From: SZUA-36 sp963727635
GTDB lineage: Bacteria; Pseudomonadota; Gammaproteobacteria; Xanthomonadales; SZUA-36
Length of the DNA stretch: 64,000 nt
Assembly: GCA_963727635.1 (NCBI GenBank)
Contig: CAVSHP010000021.1
Span: forward strand, 513,308 to 577,307
Direction: 5' to 3'
Below are positions 49,883 through 58,592 of the stretch, one piece after another (the first letter of the stretch is position 1; every line of letters starts with the position of its first letter). Under the pieces are notes generated by a model. The model searched no databases and had not been told where the DNA came from. It worked only from the letters and a program-made list of their open reading frames with translations. The translations under genes and the position numbers were made by a program.

Positions 49883-50421
49883 TCGCCATTGCGCAGATGA
49901 CGCCAACCGAACTTGCAGGATTTATTGGTGAGCACATGAACAAACACGGAATAAACGTTGTTCTTTCCGGAGGAGCTTGTGTTGCTTACTACAGTGAAGG
50001 AAAGTATGTTTCATTGGACCTGGACTTTGTGAACGTTGCTTCGGCAAAGTTCAAGAAAATCCAGGTTGCCATGTCAGAGATTGGATTTAGTGAACGCCAT
50101 AGATATTTCACACACCCTGACACTGATTACCTGGTTGAATTTCCGCCTGGACCCCTTGCGGTTGGTGACGAGCAAGTAGGCGAAATTATCGAGGTAAGCA
50201 CAGACGCGGGGACATTTAGAATAATCTCATCAACCGATTGCATAAAAGACCGACTGGCGGCGTATTATCATTGGAATGATCTGCCGTGCCTCATGCAAGC
50301 GGTTATGGTTGCGAAAGAAAACAAGGTTGATATTGATGAAATCAAAAGGTGGTCAGAGGGTGAGGGTAAGTCTGAACAATTGCAAAACTTTTTGGACAAG
50401 TTGCAGATACATGGCAGCTAA
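49879..50421 (+). CDS. Nucleotidyltransferase-fold protein (AbiEii-like)
   Basis: A 180-residue protein. The Pol-beta-type nucleotidyltransferase core is visible as VLSGGACVAYYSEG followed by SLDLDFV, with GG at 31-32 and the metal aspartates D47 and D49. The C-terminal helical part has STDCIKDRLAAYYHWND, recurrent in this group. It resembles the AbiEii/AbiGii class, in which a co-encoded winged-helix protein is the antitoxin. No biochemical role is proven for this subfamily; it could also modify tRNA or a protein. Its 3' end overlaps the SEL1-SPOR gene start by 11 nt. Confidence 0.7.
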   Translation: MIAIAQMTPTELAGFIGEHMNKHGINVVLSGGACVAYYSEGKYVSLDLDFVNVASAKFKKIQVAMSEIGFSERHRYFTHPDTDYLVEFPPGPLAVGDEQVGEIIEVSTDAGTFRIISSTDCIKDRLAAYYHWNDLPCLMQAVMVAKENKVDIDEIKRWSEGEGKSEQLQNFLDKLQIHGS

Positions 50422-51386
50422 CTTTCAACCTGCTGCGGCACGGTCTATTTTGGTTGGGTTGGTGGTTTTGCTCGCACAAACCGCGCTTGCCGATTACCAA
50501 TCCGGTCTGGATGCCTACAACAGTGGCGATTACAACACCGCGCTCAGTGAATGGAAAGCGGTCGCCGCCGCCCCGCCGGATACCGTCTCGCCGGCCACCA
50601 TGGCCGAGACCGACTACGCCATCGGTATGCTTTACTGGCTGGGCCAGGGTGTGCAGATGGATTACTTCGAAGCATCCAAATGGATGCGCAAGGCCGCCGA
50701 TCTCGGTCATGCGGGTGCCGAGGGCAAGATGGGTTACCTGTATTCGCAGGGCATAACGGTACCGCAGAACTACGAAGTCGCATTTGAATGGTTCAGCAAG
50801 GCGGCCAAACAGGGTGATATCGACGCCCAGTACAACCTGGGCATCTTCTACCTCAACGGTTGGGGCGCGCCACCCGACAAGACCATGGCGGCCCAGTACA
50901 TGGCCGCTGCCGCCGCCCGTGGCGACAAGGATGCAGAACAGGCGCTGGCAGATCTGCTGCCACAGCTCAGCCCGTCAACACCCGAACCTGCGCAAACAAA
51001 CCAGCAGGCTGCTGAGCCCCAGCCCCAAACCGACTCGGCTATAATACTGCCCACAAGCTGGATACTCGCGCAAAACCCCGACCACTACACCATCCAGGTC
51101 ATCGGCCTGCGCTCGATAGCCAGTCTCGAAAACCTGGTCAGGGGTCATGAAGACATGGCCCCGTTCGCATGTCTACGTACAGCAGAAAAGCAATCTGCCA
51201 CTGTATCTGCTGGTACAAGGCGTGTACCCCGACCTGGCATCTGCAAACGCTGCCAAAGACAAGTTTCCGTCGGCCATCCAAAAGCCTGGGGATGTCTGGA
51301 TACGCAAATTTGCAAAGGTCCAGGCCCTGATTCGGCCATCTTCAAGCCCAATAAATGAGATAAATCAGCCCCTTGACACACAATAA
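50411..51386 (+). CDS. SEL1-repeat protein with C-terminal SPOR domain, frameshifted near 51145-51185
   Basis: About 324 residues when joined. The start at 50411 (MAANFQPAAARS) gives a signal peptide ending TALA. SEL1/TPR-like repeats follow: AETDYAIGMLYWLGQGVQ, AEGKMGYLYSQGITVPQN, AQYNLGIFYLNGWGAPPD. After a Pro/Gln linker comes a SPOR domain beginning HYTIQVIGL, whose second half (LPLYLLVQGVYPDLASANAAKDKF) is in the +1 frame. SPOR domains bind denuded peptidoglycan; SEL1 proteins act as scaffolds. The only ribosome-site candidate lies inside the preceding gene, so translation may depend on it. Confidence 0.83.
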
Positions 51387-51498
51387 ATTGATCTAGAGCA
51401 ATTGATTTAAAAATTTAATCGAATATGATGATATTTGCAGAAGAATCGGGGGATTCTCAAATTGAAAGAGGTTTGTACGTCTCCGCATGAGGCGATAA

Positions 51499-52581
51499 GT
51501 GCTCGTGTTTGACCCATGGACGGTGTTGTTGCCGACGGCCGCGCTGTCCATGGTGCTGTGTTTCATTTTAATTCCTGTGGCACATCAAATCGGCTTACTG
51601 GATCACCCAAACGATCGTAAGGTACACAATTCATCCACGCCGTTGATCGGTGGCCTGGCAATTTACATCGCCATGTCCATGGCCATTTTGCTCGCCACGC
51701 CCTACGCATTAGAAGTGCTGCCGTTAATGACCGCCTGCGGCCTGATGCTGATCGCCGGTTTGATCGATGATCTGCACGACCTGAAACCGATCACCCGTTT
51801 CATAATCCAGATCATCGCCTGCTGCATCATGATCTTCATCAGCGGCGTGGTGTTGACCGATTTCGGTAAGCTGATGTGGAACGGGGTCCTTTCACTGGGC
51901 TGGCTGAGTGCACCGATCACGATATTTGCCGCCCTGGGTGTTATCAATGCCTACAACATGATCGATGGCCTTGACGGCTTATCGACCATGATCTTTATAG
52001 TCGCCACCACTGCGCTGGCCTGGCTTGCTATGCAAGGCGGCCACGCTACCAACGCCAGTGTGCTGTTGATTGCGGCCAGTGCAGCCGCCGGGTTTTTCGT
52101 GGTCAACGGGCCACTGCCGTGGAACAAACATGCGCGGGCATTTTTGGGTGATTCCGGCTCGATGTTCATGGGTATGTTCCTGGCATGGCAGTTTATCGAC
52201 CTTGGTAATGGTGATGATCGCGCCTTCATGCCCATGACCGCCGTGTGGCTTATAGGCGCACCCCTCATCGACACCCTGCGCCTGATGACACAACGCTGGC
52301 GTCGCGGCCGTTCTTCGATGCAGGCAGACCAGTACCACCTGCACCACGCATTTTTAAAAGCCGGCTTCAGCGTTTTTCAGACCGGCTTCCTGATCACCAT
52401 GCTGGTACTTTTTACAACCGCCATCGGCATCGCAGGGCAGATGCTGGCATGGCCCGAATACGAGATGTTCTACGGCTATCTCGCATTCTGCGTGGTTTAC
52501 CTGTACATCATGCACCGCTGTTGGCACCACGGTCGTTTTCTGGGCCGCGATGTTGCCGACGGAACTGAATTAGGCAGTTGA
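51499..52581 (+). CDS. WecA/TagO-type undecaprenyl-phosphate sugar-1-phosphate transferase
   Basis: A 360-residue polytopic membrane enzyme that starts glycan synthesis by moving HexNAc-1-phosphate onto undecaprenyl phosphate. GTG start at 51499 after GAGG. Family motifs: HNSSTPLIGGLAIY, LIDDLHDLKPI (DDxxD), NAYNMIDGLDGLST, FLGDSGSMF, and the cytoplasmic basic/His loop QADQYHLHHAFL. The nearest relatives by motif are WecA (GlcNAc-1-P transferase) rather than MraY. It lies before rfaH in the polysaccharide locus. Confidence 0.9.
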   Translation: MLVFDPWTVLLPTAALSMVLCFILIPVAHQIGLLDHPNDRKVHNSSTPLIGGLAIYIAMSMAILLATPYALEVLPLMTACGLMLIAGLIDDLHDLKPITRFIIQIIACCIMIFISGVVLTDFGKLMWNGVLSLGWLSAPITIFAALGVINAYNMIDGLDGLSTMIFIVATTALAWLAMQGGHATNASVLLIAASAAAGFFVVNGPLPWNKHARAFLGDSGSMFMGMFLAWQFIDLGNGDDRAFMPMTAVWLIGAPLIDTLRLMTQRWRRGRSSMQADQYHLHHAFLKAGFSVFQTGFLITMLVLFTTAIGIAGQMLAWPEYEMFYGYLAFCVVYLYIMHRCWHHGRFLGRDVADGTELGS

Positions 52582-52722
52582 TCGAGCCGGCAACCTGGGC
52601 GCCAGGCAGGGATGCGAAAGAAATACTGTTAAAAATCAATATTTGTTCAACAGTTGAACATAAGTTAATATGAACATTAGAAGAAGGTTCCGAATCCACG
52701 CCGGGACAATACACGAGAACAT

Positions 52723-53241
52723 ATGAAACCAGGGAAGGCCAACTGGTTCGCGGTCGTGACAAAACCGCGCCAGGAACAGATCGCACTGCAAAACCTGCAA
52801 CGCCAGGCTTTTGAGTGCTTTCTTCCGATGGCCGAAAATCCCTACCAGCGCCGCAGCAAAAAACACCAACCAATAATCGAACCCCTATTCCCCCGTTACC
52901 TGTTCTTAAACGCCATTGCTGACACCCAAAACCTCGCCCCCGTGCGCTCCACCCTGGGCGTAATAAGCATGGTCCGCTTCGGCACAGAACTGGCAGTAAT
53001 ACCCGAACAAATCATCAACGCCATCAAACAAAGAATCAGCCCTGAAACCGGCCTGATAAAAATCCAGCCCGTGCCGATCACACCCGGCGACAAGGTCAGG
53101 GTATTCGATGGCCCCTTATCGGGCCTCAACGGAATCGTGCAGGAAAAAAACAGCGAGCGCCGCGCAATTTTAATGATCGAGATACTGGGCCGACCCACCC
53201 GCGTAGAGGTGGACGCCCTGTCGTTACAACGCACAGCCTAG
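52723..53241 (+). CDS. rfaH: RfaH-type transcription antiterminator
   Basis: A 172-residue NusG paralogue. The N-terminal NGN domain reads WFAVVTKPRQEQIALQNL, FECFLPM, and PLFPRYLFLNA. The C-terminal KOW region is DKVRVFDGPLSGLNGIVQEKN. RfaH-class proteins load on RNA polymerase at an ops hairpin and suppress termination in long surface-polysaccharide operons. Exactly such an ops sequence lies 47 nt after this stop codon. The gene follows the WecA homologue by 141 nt and probably acts in cis on the operon that begins downstream. Confidence 0.9.
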   Translation: MKPGKANWFAVVTKPRQEQIALQNLQRQAFECFLPMAENPYQRRSKKHQPIIEPLFPRYLFLNAIADTQNLAPVRSTLGVISMVRFGTELAVIPEQIINAIKQRISPETGLIKIQPVPITPGDKVRVFDGPLSGLNGIVQEKNSERRAILMIEILGRPTRVEVDALSLQRTA

Positions 53242-53243
53242 GG

Positions 53244-53298
53244 CAGTGCTACAAACAGATTTGTCCATGCGGAGCAATACACCGCAGGGCGGTAGCGT
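53244..53298 (+). promoter_or_regulatory. JUMPStart-like region with an exact ops element
   Basis: The ops sequence GGCGGTAGCGT is present without mismatch at 53288-53298. A CAGTGCT, the first bases of the JUMPStart consensus, lies at 53244-53250. The distance between them is longer than in E. coli (37 nt between the two blocks against about 20). The orientation is plus, toward the nonulosonate genes. Confidence 0.85.
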
Positions 53299-53324
53299 AC
53301 CTAAATACTCGTTCAGGCGATTCA

Positions 53325-53621
53325 TTAAGGCAACCGCAATTCAATGGTTTTGTAGGATCTGACCTGATGCAGTACTGCAAGAATACGGATCTCCGTATGG
53401 TTGACTACAAAGTAAATGGCATACGGAAAACGACGAAGCAAGGCGCGCCGTGCAGAACGATATGGTTGAAGATAGAGCTTAGGATTCTTTTGAATCTTCT
53501 CGATAGCAAAATCGACCTCGTGCACAAACTCAACTCCGAGTCCTATGAGTTGAGTTTCATACCACCTTGCTGCCTCTTCAATATCAACAGAGGCCTGTGG
53601 TTCGATAACAATACTGGTCAA
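53325..53621 (-). CDS. RelE/ParE-family toxin
   Basis: A 98-residue protein with the ParE/RelE-fold pattern: DIEEAARWYETQLIGLG near the N-terminus, AIEKIQKNPKLYLQ, a basic RSARRALLRRFPYAIYFVV and ILAVLHQVRSYKTIE. It overlaps the upstream antitoxin gene by 4 nt, the usual coupling. RelE-like members cut mRNA and ParE-like members block gyrase; the sequence does not settle which applies. It is oriented against the surrounding polysaccharide genes. Confidence 0.88.
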   Translation of the reverse strand: MTSIVIEPQASVDIEEAARWYETQLIGLGVEFVHEVDFAIEKIQKNPKLYLQPYRSARRALLRRFPYAIYFVVNHTEIRILAVLHQVRSYKTIELRLP

Positions 53622-53857
53622 GTGTTTTGAAGGTTCTTCAGGATGTTGTCACGCACCTGGCTCCAGGATTTCCCCGTGTTTGGATCGGCCTTATATGCCG
53701 CCAAACGTTGATCCAGAATTTGTTTGTGAGACTCTGGAATAGGAACTTGTTCAGGTGTTGCAGCAATAAAATCCCACAGATTCTGTACATACGAAATACG
53801 CTCATCTGAAGACAAAGCCATGAATTCTTTAGGTATTTTTGAAGTTAAACCACTCAT
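53618..53857 (-). CDS. Addiction-module antitoxin (PF09720-like)
   Basis: A 79-residue protein of the putative addiction module component family. The recurring block LSSDERISYVQNLWDFIA is followed by a helical middle and ILDQRLAAYKADPNTGKSW, the typical ending with a conserved Trp. GGAG and a TATAAT lie in the 20 nt upstream of the ATG (53857), so transcription and translation signals are packed close together. It precedes and overlaps the toxin gene. Confidence 0.87.
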   Translation of the reverse strand: MSGLTSKIPKEFMALSSDERISYVQNLWDFIAATPEQVPIPESHKQILDQRLAAYKADPNTGKSWSQVRDNILKNLQNT

Positions 53858-54016
53858 TTTTCAATTATACTCCTGTTTTTATAAATCTGTGGATCGCTAC
53901 CGCGGACAAATAGAATTTTATTTGCAGTAAGAAATAAGTTGAATCAGTAATAGCCATTAACACCTGTAAGAAAAATGGCCGCTCTAAAAAGGCCTGTGCG
54001 CTAAGCACAAAATAAG

Positions 54017-54379
54017 ATGACCAATACCCAGGAAACCCACCTAAAAGTCCTCCGTCACCTGGAAGACAACCCGTCGATCACCCAGCGTGAACTGGCAGCA
54101 GCGCTGGGCATCAGCCTGGGCAAGGCCAACTATTGCATGAAGGCCCTGATCAACAAGGGCATGGTCAAGGCCAACAACTTCAAAAACAGCGCCAACAAAC
54201 GCGCCTATCTGTACATCCTCACCCCGAAAGGCATCGAGACCAAGGCACGTATCTCGGTGCGGTTTTTGCAAAGGAAGGTCGAGGAATACGAAGCATTAAA
54301 GAAAGAAATTGAGCAATTGAAAGCCGAGCTTGAAAGCAACGGCAAACCTAATCCACCAAACACCAGCGAACCCAAATGA
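54017..54379 (+). CDS. EPS-associated MarR-family transcriptional regulator
   Basis: A 120-residue winged-helix protein. THLKVLRHLEDNPSITQRELAAALGISLGKANYCMKALI (given as two parts: helices 1-2 to about residue 28 and recognition helix to about 45) is followed by the wing KRAYLYILTPKGIETK. It ends in a coiled coil (EEYEALKKEIEQLKAELE). This matches the MarR_EPS group, found in exopolysaccharide clusters, often just before a sugar dehydrogenase. It overlaps the dehydrogenase gene by 4 nt. Target site not identified. Confidence 0.88.
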   Translation: MTNTQETHLKVLRHLEDNPSITQRELAAALGISLGKANYCMKALINKGMVKANNFKNSANKRAYLYILTPKGIETKARISVRFLQRKVEEYEALKKEIEQLKAELESNGKPNPPNTSEPK

Positions 54380-55687
54380 ATACCAAACAAGCCTTGATAA
54401 GCAAATTCGAAAACAAAACCGCCATCATAGGAATAATAGGCCTCGGCTACGTAGGCCTGCCCCTAAGCTTCCGTTACGCCGAAGCCGGCTACAAGGTCAT
54501 TGGTTTTGACATAGACCCAGCCAAAGCCGAGCAACTCAACAGCGGTAAAAGCTACATCCGCCATTTCGGTGACGAAAGAGTCCAGGCCGCCAACAAAGCA
54601 GGCTTCGAAGCCACAACCGACTTTACCCGAATCACCGAGGCCGATGCGCTGATCATGTGCGTGCCCACGCCACTCAAAGAACACCGTGAACCGGACATCA
54701 GCTTCGTAACCGACACGATGGATTCATTACTGCCGCACATGCGAGCAGGCCAGGTCGTGTCACTGGAAAGCACGACCTACCCGGGCACCACAGAAGAAGA
54801 ACTAAAACCCAGAATCGAATCAACAGGTTTCAAAGTGGGAGAAGACGCCTTCCTGGTCTATTCACCCGAACGCGAAGATCCCGGCAACCCCAACTTCACC
54901 ACCCGCACCATCCCCAAAGTGGTCGGCGGCATACACAGCGCATGCCTCGAAGTAGGCAAAGCCCTTTACGGCAATGTCATTGACCAGGTCGTCCCGGTCA
55001 GCTCCACCCAAGTGGCGGAAATGACCAAGCTGCTGGAAAACATCCACCGAGCGGTCAACATCGGCCTGGTCAACGAAATGAAAATCGTCGCCGACAAAAT
55101 GGGCATCAATATCTACGAAGTCATCGATGCTGCAGCCACCAAACCATTTGGGTTCGTACCGTATTACCCAGGCCCCGGCCTCGGTGGCCACTGCATCCCG
55201 ATCGATCCGTTTTACCTAACCTGGAAAGCAAAGGAATATGGCGTCAATACCCGTTTTATCGAGTTGGCTGGCGAGGTCAACAGCGCCATGCCGGAATACG
55301 TGGTGGGCAAAGTGGCTGAGGCACTGAATTCACAGGGTAAAGCCATACGGGGCAGCAAAGTGCTGGTGCTGGGAATTGCCTATAAACCAAATGTGGATGA
55401 TATGCGTGAATCACCTTCAGTTGAGATCATGGCGCAGTTACAAAAAAGTGGCGCAGAAGTTGAGTTATTCAGATCCTGGGTGCCGGTATTTCCCAGTGAT
55501 GCGCAAGTATGAGTTTGAACTTGAATCAGTTGCGCTCACGGAAAATGAAATAGGCAGGTTTGATTGTGTAGTAGTTGCAACTAATCATGATTGTTTTGAC
55601 TATTTAATGATTAGAGATTGCAGTAGGTTAGTGGTCGATTCCCGTGGTGTTTTTAGGGAAGGAAGTGAACACATATTCTTAGCTTGA
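54376..55687 (+). CDS. UDP-N-acetylglucosamine 6-dehydrogenase (WbpA-like), several indels near 55455-55500
   Basis: NAD-dependent nucleotide-sugar dehydrogenase that oxidises C6 twice to a uronic acid. N-terminal motif GIIGLGYVGLPLS, catalytic region LVYSPEREDPGN, central GPGLGGHCIPIDPFYL with the active-site cysteine, and LGIAYKPNVDDMRESPS in the C-terminal domain. Near 55455-55500 the expected EVSYSDP-WVPVFPVMRKY stretch is scattered over frames: +1, then -1, then +1 would restore it. The end at 55687 closes with FREGSEHIFLA. Joined length is about 435 residues, normal for WbpA/TviB-type enzymes. Confidence 0.88.
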
Positions 55688-55804
55688 ATAAACTTACTCG
55701 GATTACCCTTGGGTATCTGCAGGTTTGGAGGCATCACACGCGCTATGATGAGAAACACAGTCAAACACCAACTATCAGAAACACGATAAAAAAACAGAGT
55801 AATT

Positions 55805-56788
55805 ATGAGTAAAAAAGTGCTAGTGACCGGCGCCGATGGTTTCATCGGTTCACACCTCACAGAAATGCTAGTTGCAAAGGGTTATCAGGTCAAAGCCCTG
55901 TCGCAATACAATTCCTTCAACAACTGGGGGTGGTTAGAGGATGTGTCGTGCAAACATGATATTGAGGTACTGAATGGTGATGTTCGTGACCCGTACTATT
56001 GCAAACACATTACCAAAAACGTTGATATTGTTTATCATCTGGCGGCATTGATCGCCATTCCTTATTCTTATGTCGCACCAGATAGTTATGTTGATACCAA
56101 CATCAAGGGTACGCTAAATATTTGCCAGGGTGCGCGAGACAATGATGTCGAGCGGGTGATTCATACTTCAACCAGTGAGGTTTATGGCACTGCCCAGTAC
56201 GTCCCGATTGATGAAAAACACCCCATGCAACCACAGTCGCCATATAGCGCTACAAAAATTGCCGCTGACGCAATGGCGATGAGCTTTTTAAACGCTTTCA
56301 ATCTTCCCGTCACTATTGCTCGACCCTTTAACACCTACGGACCGAGGCAATCAGCCCGCGCGGTGATCCCTACCATCATTACTCAGATCGCAAATGGTAT
56401 GAGGCGTATCAAACTAGGCGATGTGTCACCGACCCGTGATTTCAACTATGTTGAGGATACCTGCCGGGGATTCATCGCTTTAGCAGAAAGTGATGAGGCT
56501 ATTGGCAGAACGGTGAATATTGGCTCCAATTCCGAGATCAGCATAAGAGACACCCTGAACTTGATCAAAGAATTGATGGGTAGCGATGTTGAGTTCGTAA
56601 CCGAAGAGCAACGACTCCGACCTGAAAAGTCAGAAGTATTTCGTCTTTGGTGCGATAACAGTTTGATTGAGCGCCTAACTGGTTTCAAACCACAAGTGGG
56701 GATTCGTGAGGGGCTTAAACGCACTATCGACTGGATTGTAAGACCCGAAAATTTGAAGAAATACAAGGCTGATATTTATAACGTATGA
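55805..56788 (+). CDS. legB: NAD-dependent 4,6-dehydratase of legionaminic acid synthesis
   Basis: A 327-residue extended SDR enzyme. NAD motif GADGFIGSHL, catalytic STSEVYGTAQ with YSATKIAAD (Tyr-Lys), and a C-terminal PENLKKYKADIYNV ending typical of LegB. In the pathway it dehydrates a nucleotide-linked GlcNAc to the 4-keto-6-deoxy sugar. It opens a run of genes with ATGA overlaps (56785 to legC). The preceding 117 nt contain no obvious promoter. Unlike its neighbours this gene is intact. GC content is visibly lower than in the window's housekeeping genes. Confidence 0.9.
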   Translation: MSKKVLVTGADGFIGSHLTEMLVAKGYQVKALSQYNSFNNWGWLEDVSCKHDIEVLNGDVRDPYYCKHITKNVDIVYHLAALIAIPYSYVAPDSYVDTNIKGTLNICQGARDNDVERVIHTSTSEVYGTAQYVPIDEKHPMQPQSPYSATKIAADAMAMSFLNAFNLPVTIARPFNTYGPRQSARAVIPTIITQIANGMRRIKLGDVSPTRDFNYVEDTCRGFIALAESDEAIGRTVNIGSNSEISIRDTLNLIKELMGSDVEFVTEEQRLRPEKSEVFRLWCDNSLIERLTGFKPQVGIREGLKRTIDWIVRPENLKKYKADIYNV

Positions 56789-57973
56789 ATACTGAGTTGC
56801 AACAGAGTTCAATTGTGCAGCAGATACTTGACGCCATTCGGAAAGTTGTTGGGCCAGGCCCGGTAGCGCTGCACGAGCCGGAGTTTTCAGGTAATGAATG
56901 GATATATTTAAAAGAATGCCTGGATTCTACCTTTGTTTCTTCGGTTGGTAAGTTTGTAGATAGGTTTGAATCTGAATTCGCAGCCTACACTAGGGCCAAA
57001 CATGCAGTTGCCATGGTCAACGGTACAGCAGCGCTACATATCGCACTCAAGTTGGCTGGTGTGCAGCAAAATGATGAAGTATTGATGCCAGCACTAACCT
57101 TTGTTGCCACGGCAAACGCTGTCAGTTATTGCGGCGCAACACCTCATTTTGTGGATAGTGAAGAACGCACCCTGGGTATCGATTGTGAAAAGCTACGCGT
57201 TTATCTCGGGGAGATTTCTGAAATACGCAACAATCTGTGTATCAATAAACAAACAGGACGAGTGATAAGGGCGTTGATACCAATGCATGTGTTCGGCCAC
57301 CCATCGGACCTAGATGGTTTGCTGGCCATCGCCCGGGATTTTCATCTTGAGCTTGTAGAAGATGCGGCAGAGTCATTGGGTAGCTTTTACTACGGCCAGC
57401 ACACTGGAACATTTGGGCTGATGGGAACGCTCAGTTTTAATGGTAATAAAACCATAACAACTGGTGGAGGCGGGGCAATCATTACCAATGATAGCCAGTT
57501 AGCCAATCGCGCCAAACACCTCACAACCACAGCTAAGCTGCCTCATCGATGGCGCTATGAGCACGATGAGATCGGATACAATTATCGCATGCCTAATCTG
57601 AATGCTGCACTGGGTTGTGCCCAACTTGAAAAGCTCCCTGAGTTTCTTAAATGTAAACGGGAGCTGTTTCACCGATATAAGAAGGCGTTCCAGAAAATTG
57701 ATGGTGTAACGTTTTTATCTGAACCAGCAGGTTCTCAGAGCAATTACTGGCTACAAACACTGGTTTTAAGTACCAATATGAGCAACCAGCTTGATAGCAT
57801 TTTGCAAGCAAGTAATGATGCCGGTTTAATGACAAGGCCGGCATGGACACTAATGAATAGACTATCTCCATTTATGGCTTGTCCTGTCATGAGTCTGGAC
57901 ACCTCTATGTCATTGGAGCAACGTATCCTCAATTTGCCAAGCAGTCCTTACAAACTGGCGATTCAGACAATGA
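56785..57973 (+). CDS. legC: Nucleotide-sugar aminotransferase, stop masked by an indel near 57945-57960
   Basis: PLP-dependent aminotransferase of the DegT family, about 395 residues. MVNGTAALHIALKLAG binds the cofactor phosphate, VEDAAESLGS the PLP ring, and FNGNKTITTGGGG carries the PLP lysine. It puts the 4-amino group on the LegB product. The family usually ends just after NLPSSP. Here the frame runs on into the next protein; one extra base after SSPY hides a TGA that would overlap the next ATG (57970) in the usual ATGA form. The apparent LegC-NeuD fusion is therefore probably not real. Confidence 0.88.
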
Positions 57974-58592
57974 TCAAACCTCAAATTATTTTAGTAGGAG
58001 CTGGTGGTCACACGCGGTCTTGTATTGACGTAATAGAGCAAAACGGCGAGTTTTCAATTTTCGGGTTGGTTGGCACGCATGAAGAAGTAGGTGATGAGGT
58101 GCTTGGATACCAGGTGTTGGGGACGGATAATGATCTGGGCAGTTAAAAAAAACTTGTGAACACGCCCTTGTAACGGTTGGCCAGATCAAGACCCCAAAAT
58201 TACGTAAGCAGCTATTTTTAATGTTAATGGACCTCGGCTATTCACTTCCTACTGTAGTATCACCAAGATCATATGTTTCAAGGAATGCAAGCATTGGGAA
58301 GGGCACTATTATCATGCATGGTGCTGTAATTAATGCAGGAGCGCGCATCGGGCAGAATTGCATTATTAATAGCATGTCACTCATCGAGCATAACGCCATC
58401 GTTTCTGATCATTGTCACATTTCAACTGGTGCAATATTAAATGGGGACGTTTGTGTGGGGGAGGGTAGTTTTTTAGGTAGTGGCAGCGTCATTCGTGAAG
58501 GCATTAATCTCGGTCAGCAATGTATCGTTGGTATGGGCGTAGTTGTGCGTCAGAGTCAACCCGATAATTCACTTATTTTAAAGGTTCAATAA
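57970..58592 (+). CDS. NeuD/LegH-type sugar O- or N-acetyltransferase, frameshifted near 58130-58150
   Basis: About 207 residues when joined. The N-terminal Rossmann-like part begins KPQIILVGAGGHTRSCIDVIE. After a break beside an eight-A run the frame resumes with a left-handed beta-helix of hexapeptide repeats (IGKGTIIMHGAVINAGARIG, ISTGAILNGDVCVGEGSFLG, split in repeats of six). The group acetylates amino sugars in sialic, legionaminic and related pathways; N-acetylation of the 4-amino group is the needed step here. It ends where the synthase gene starts. Confidence 0.83.
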
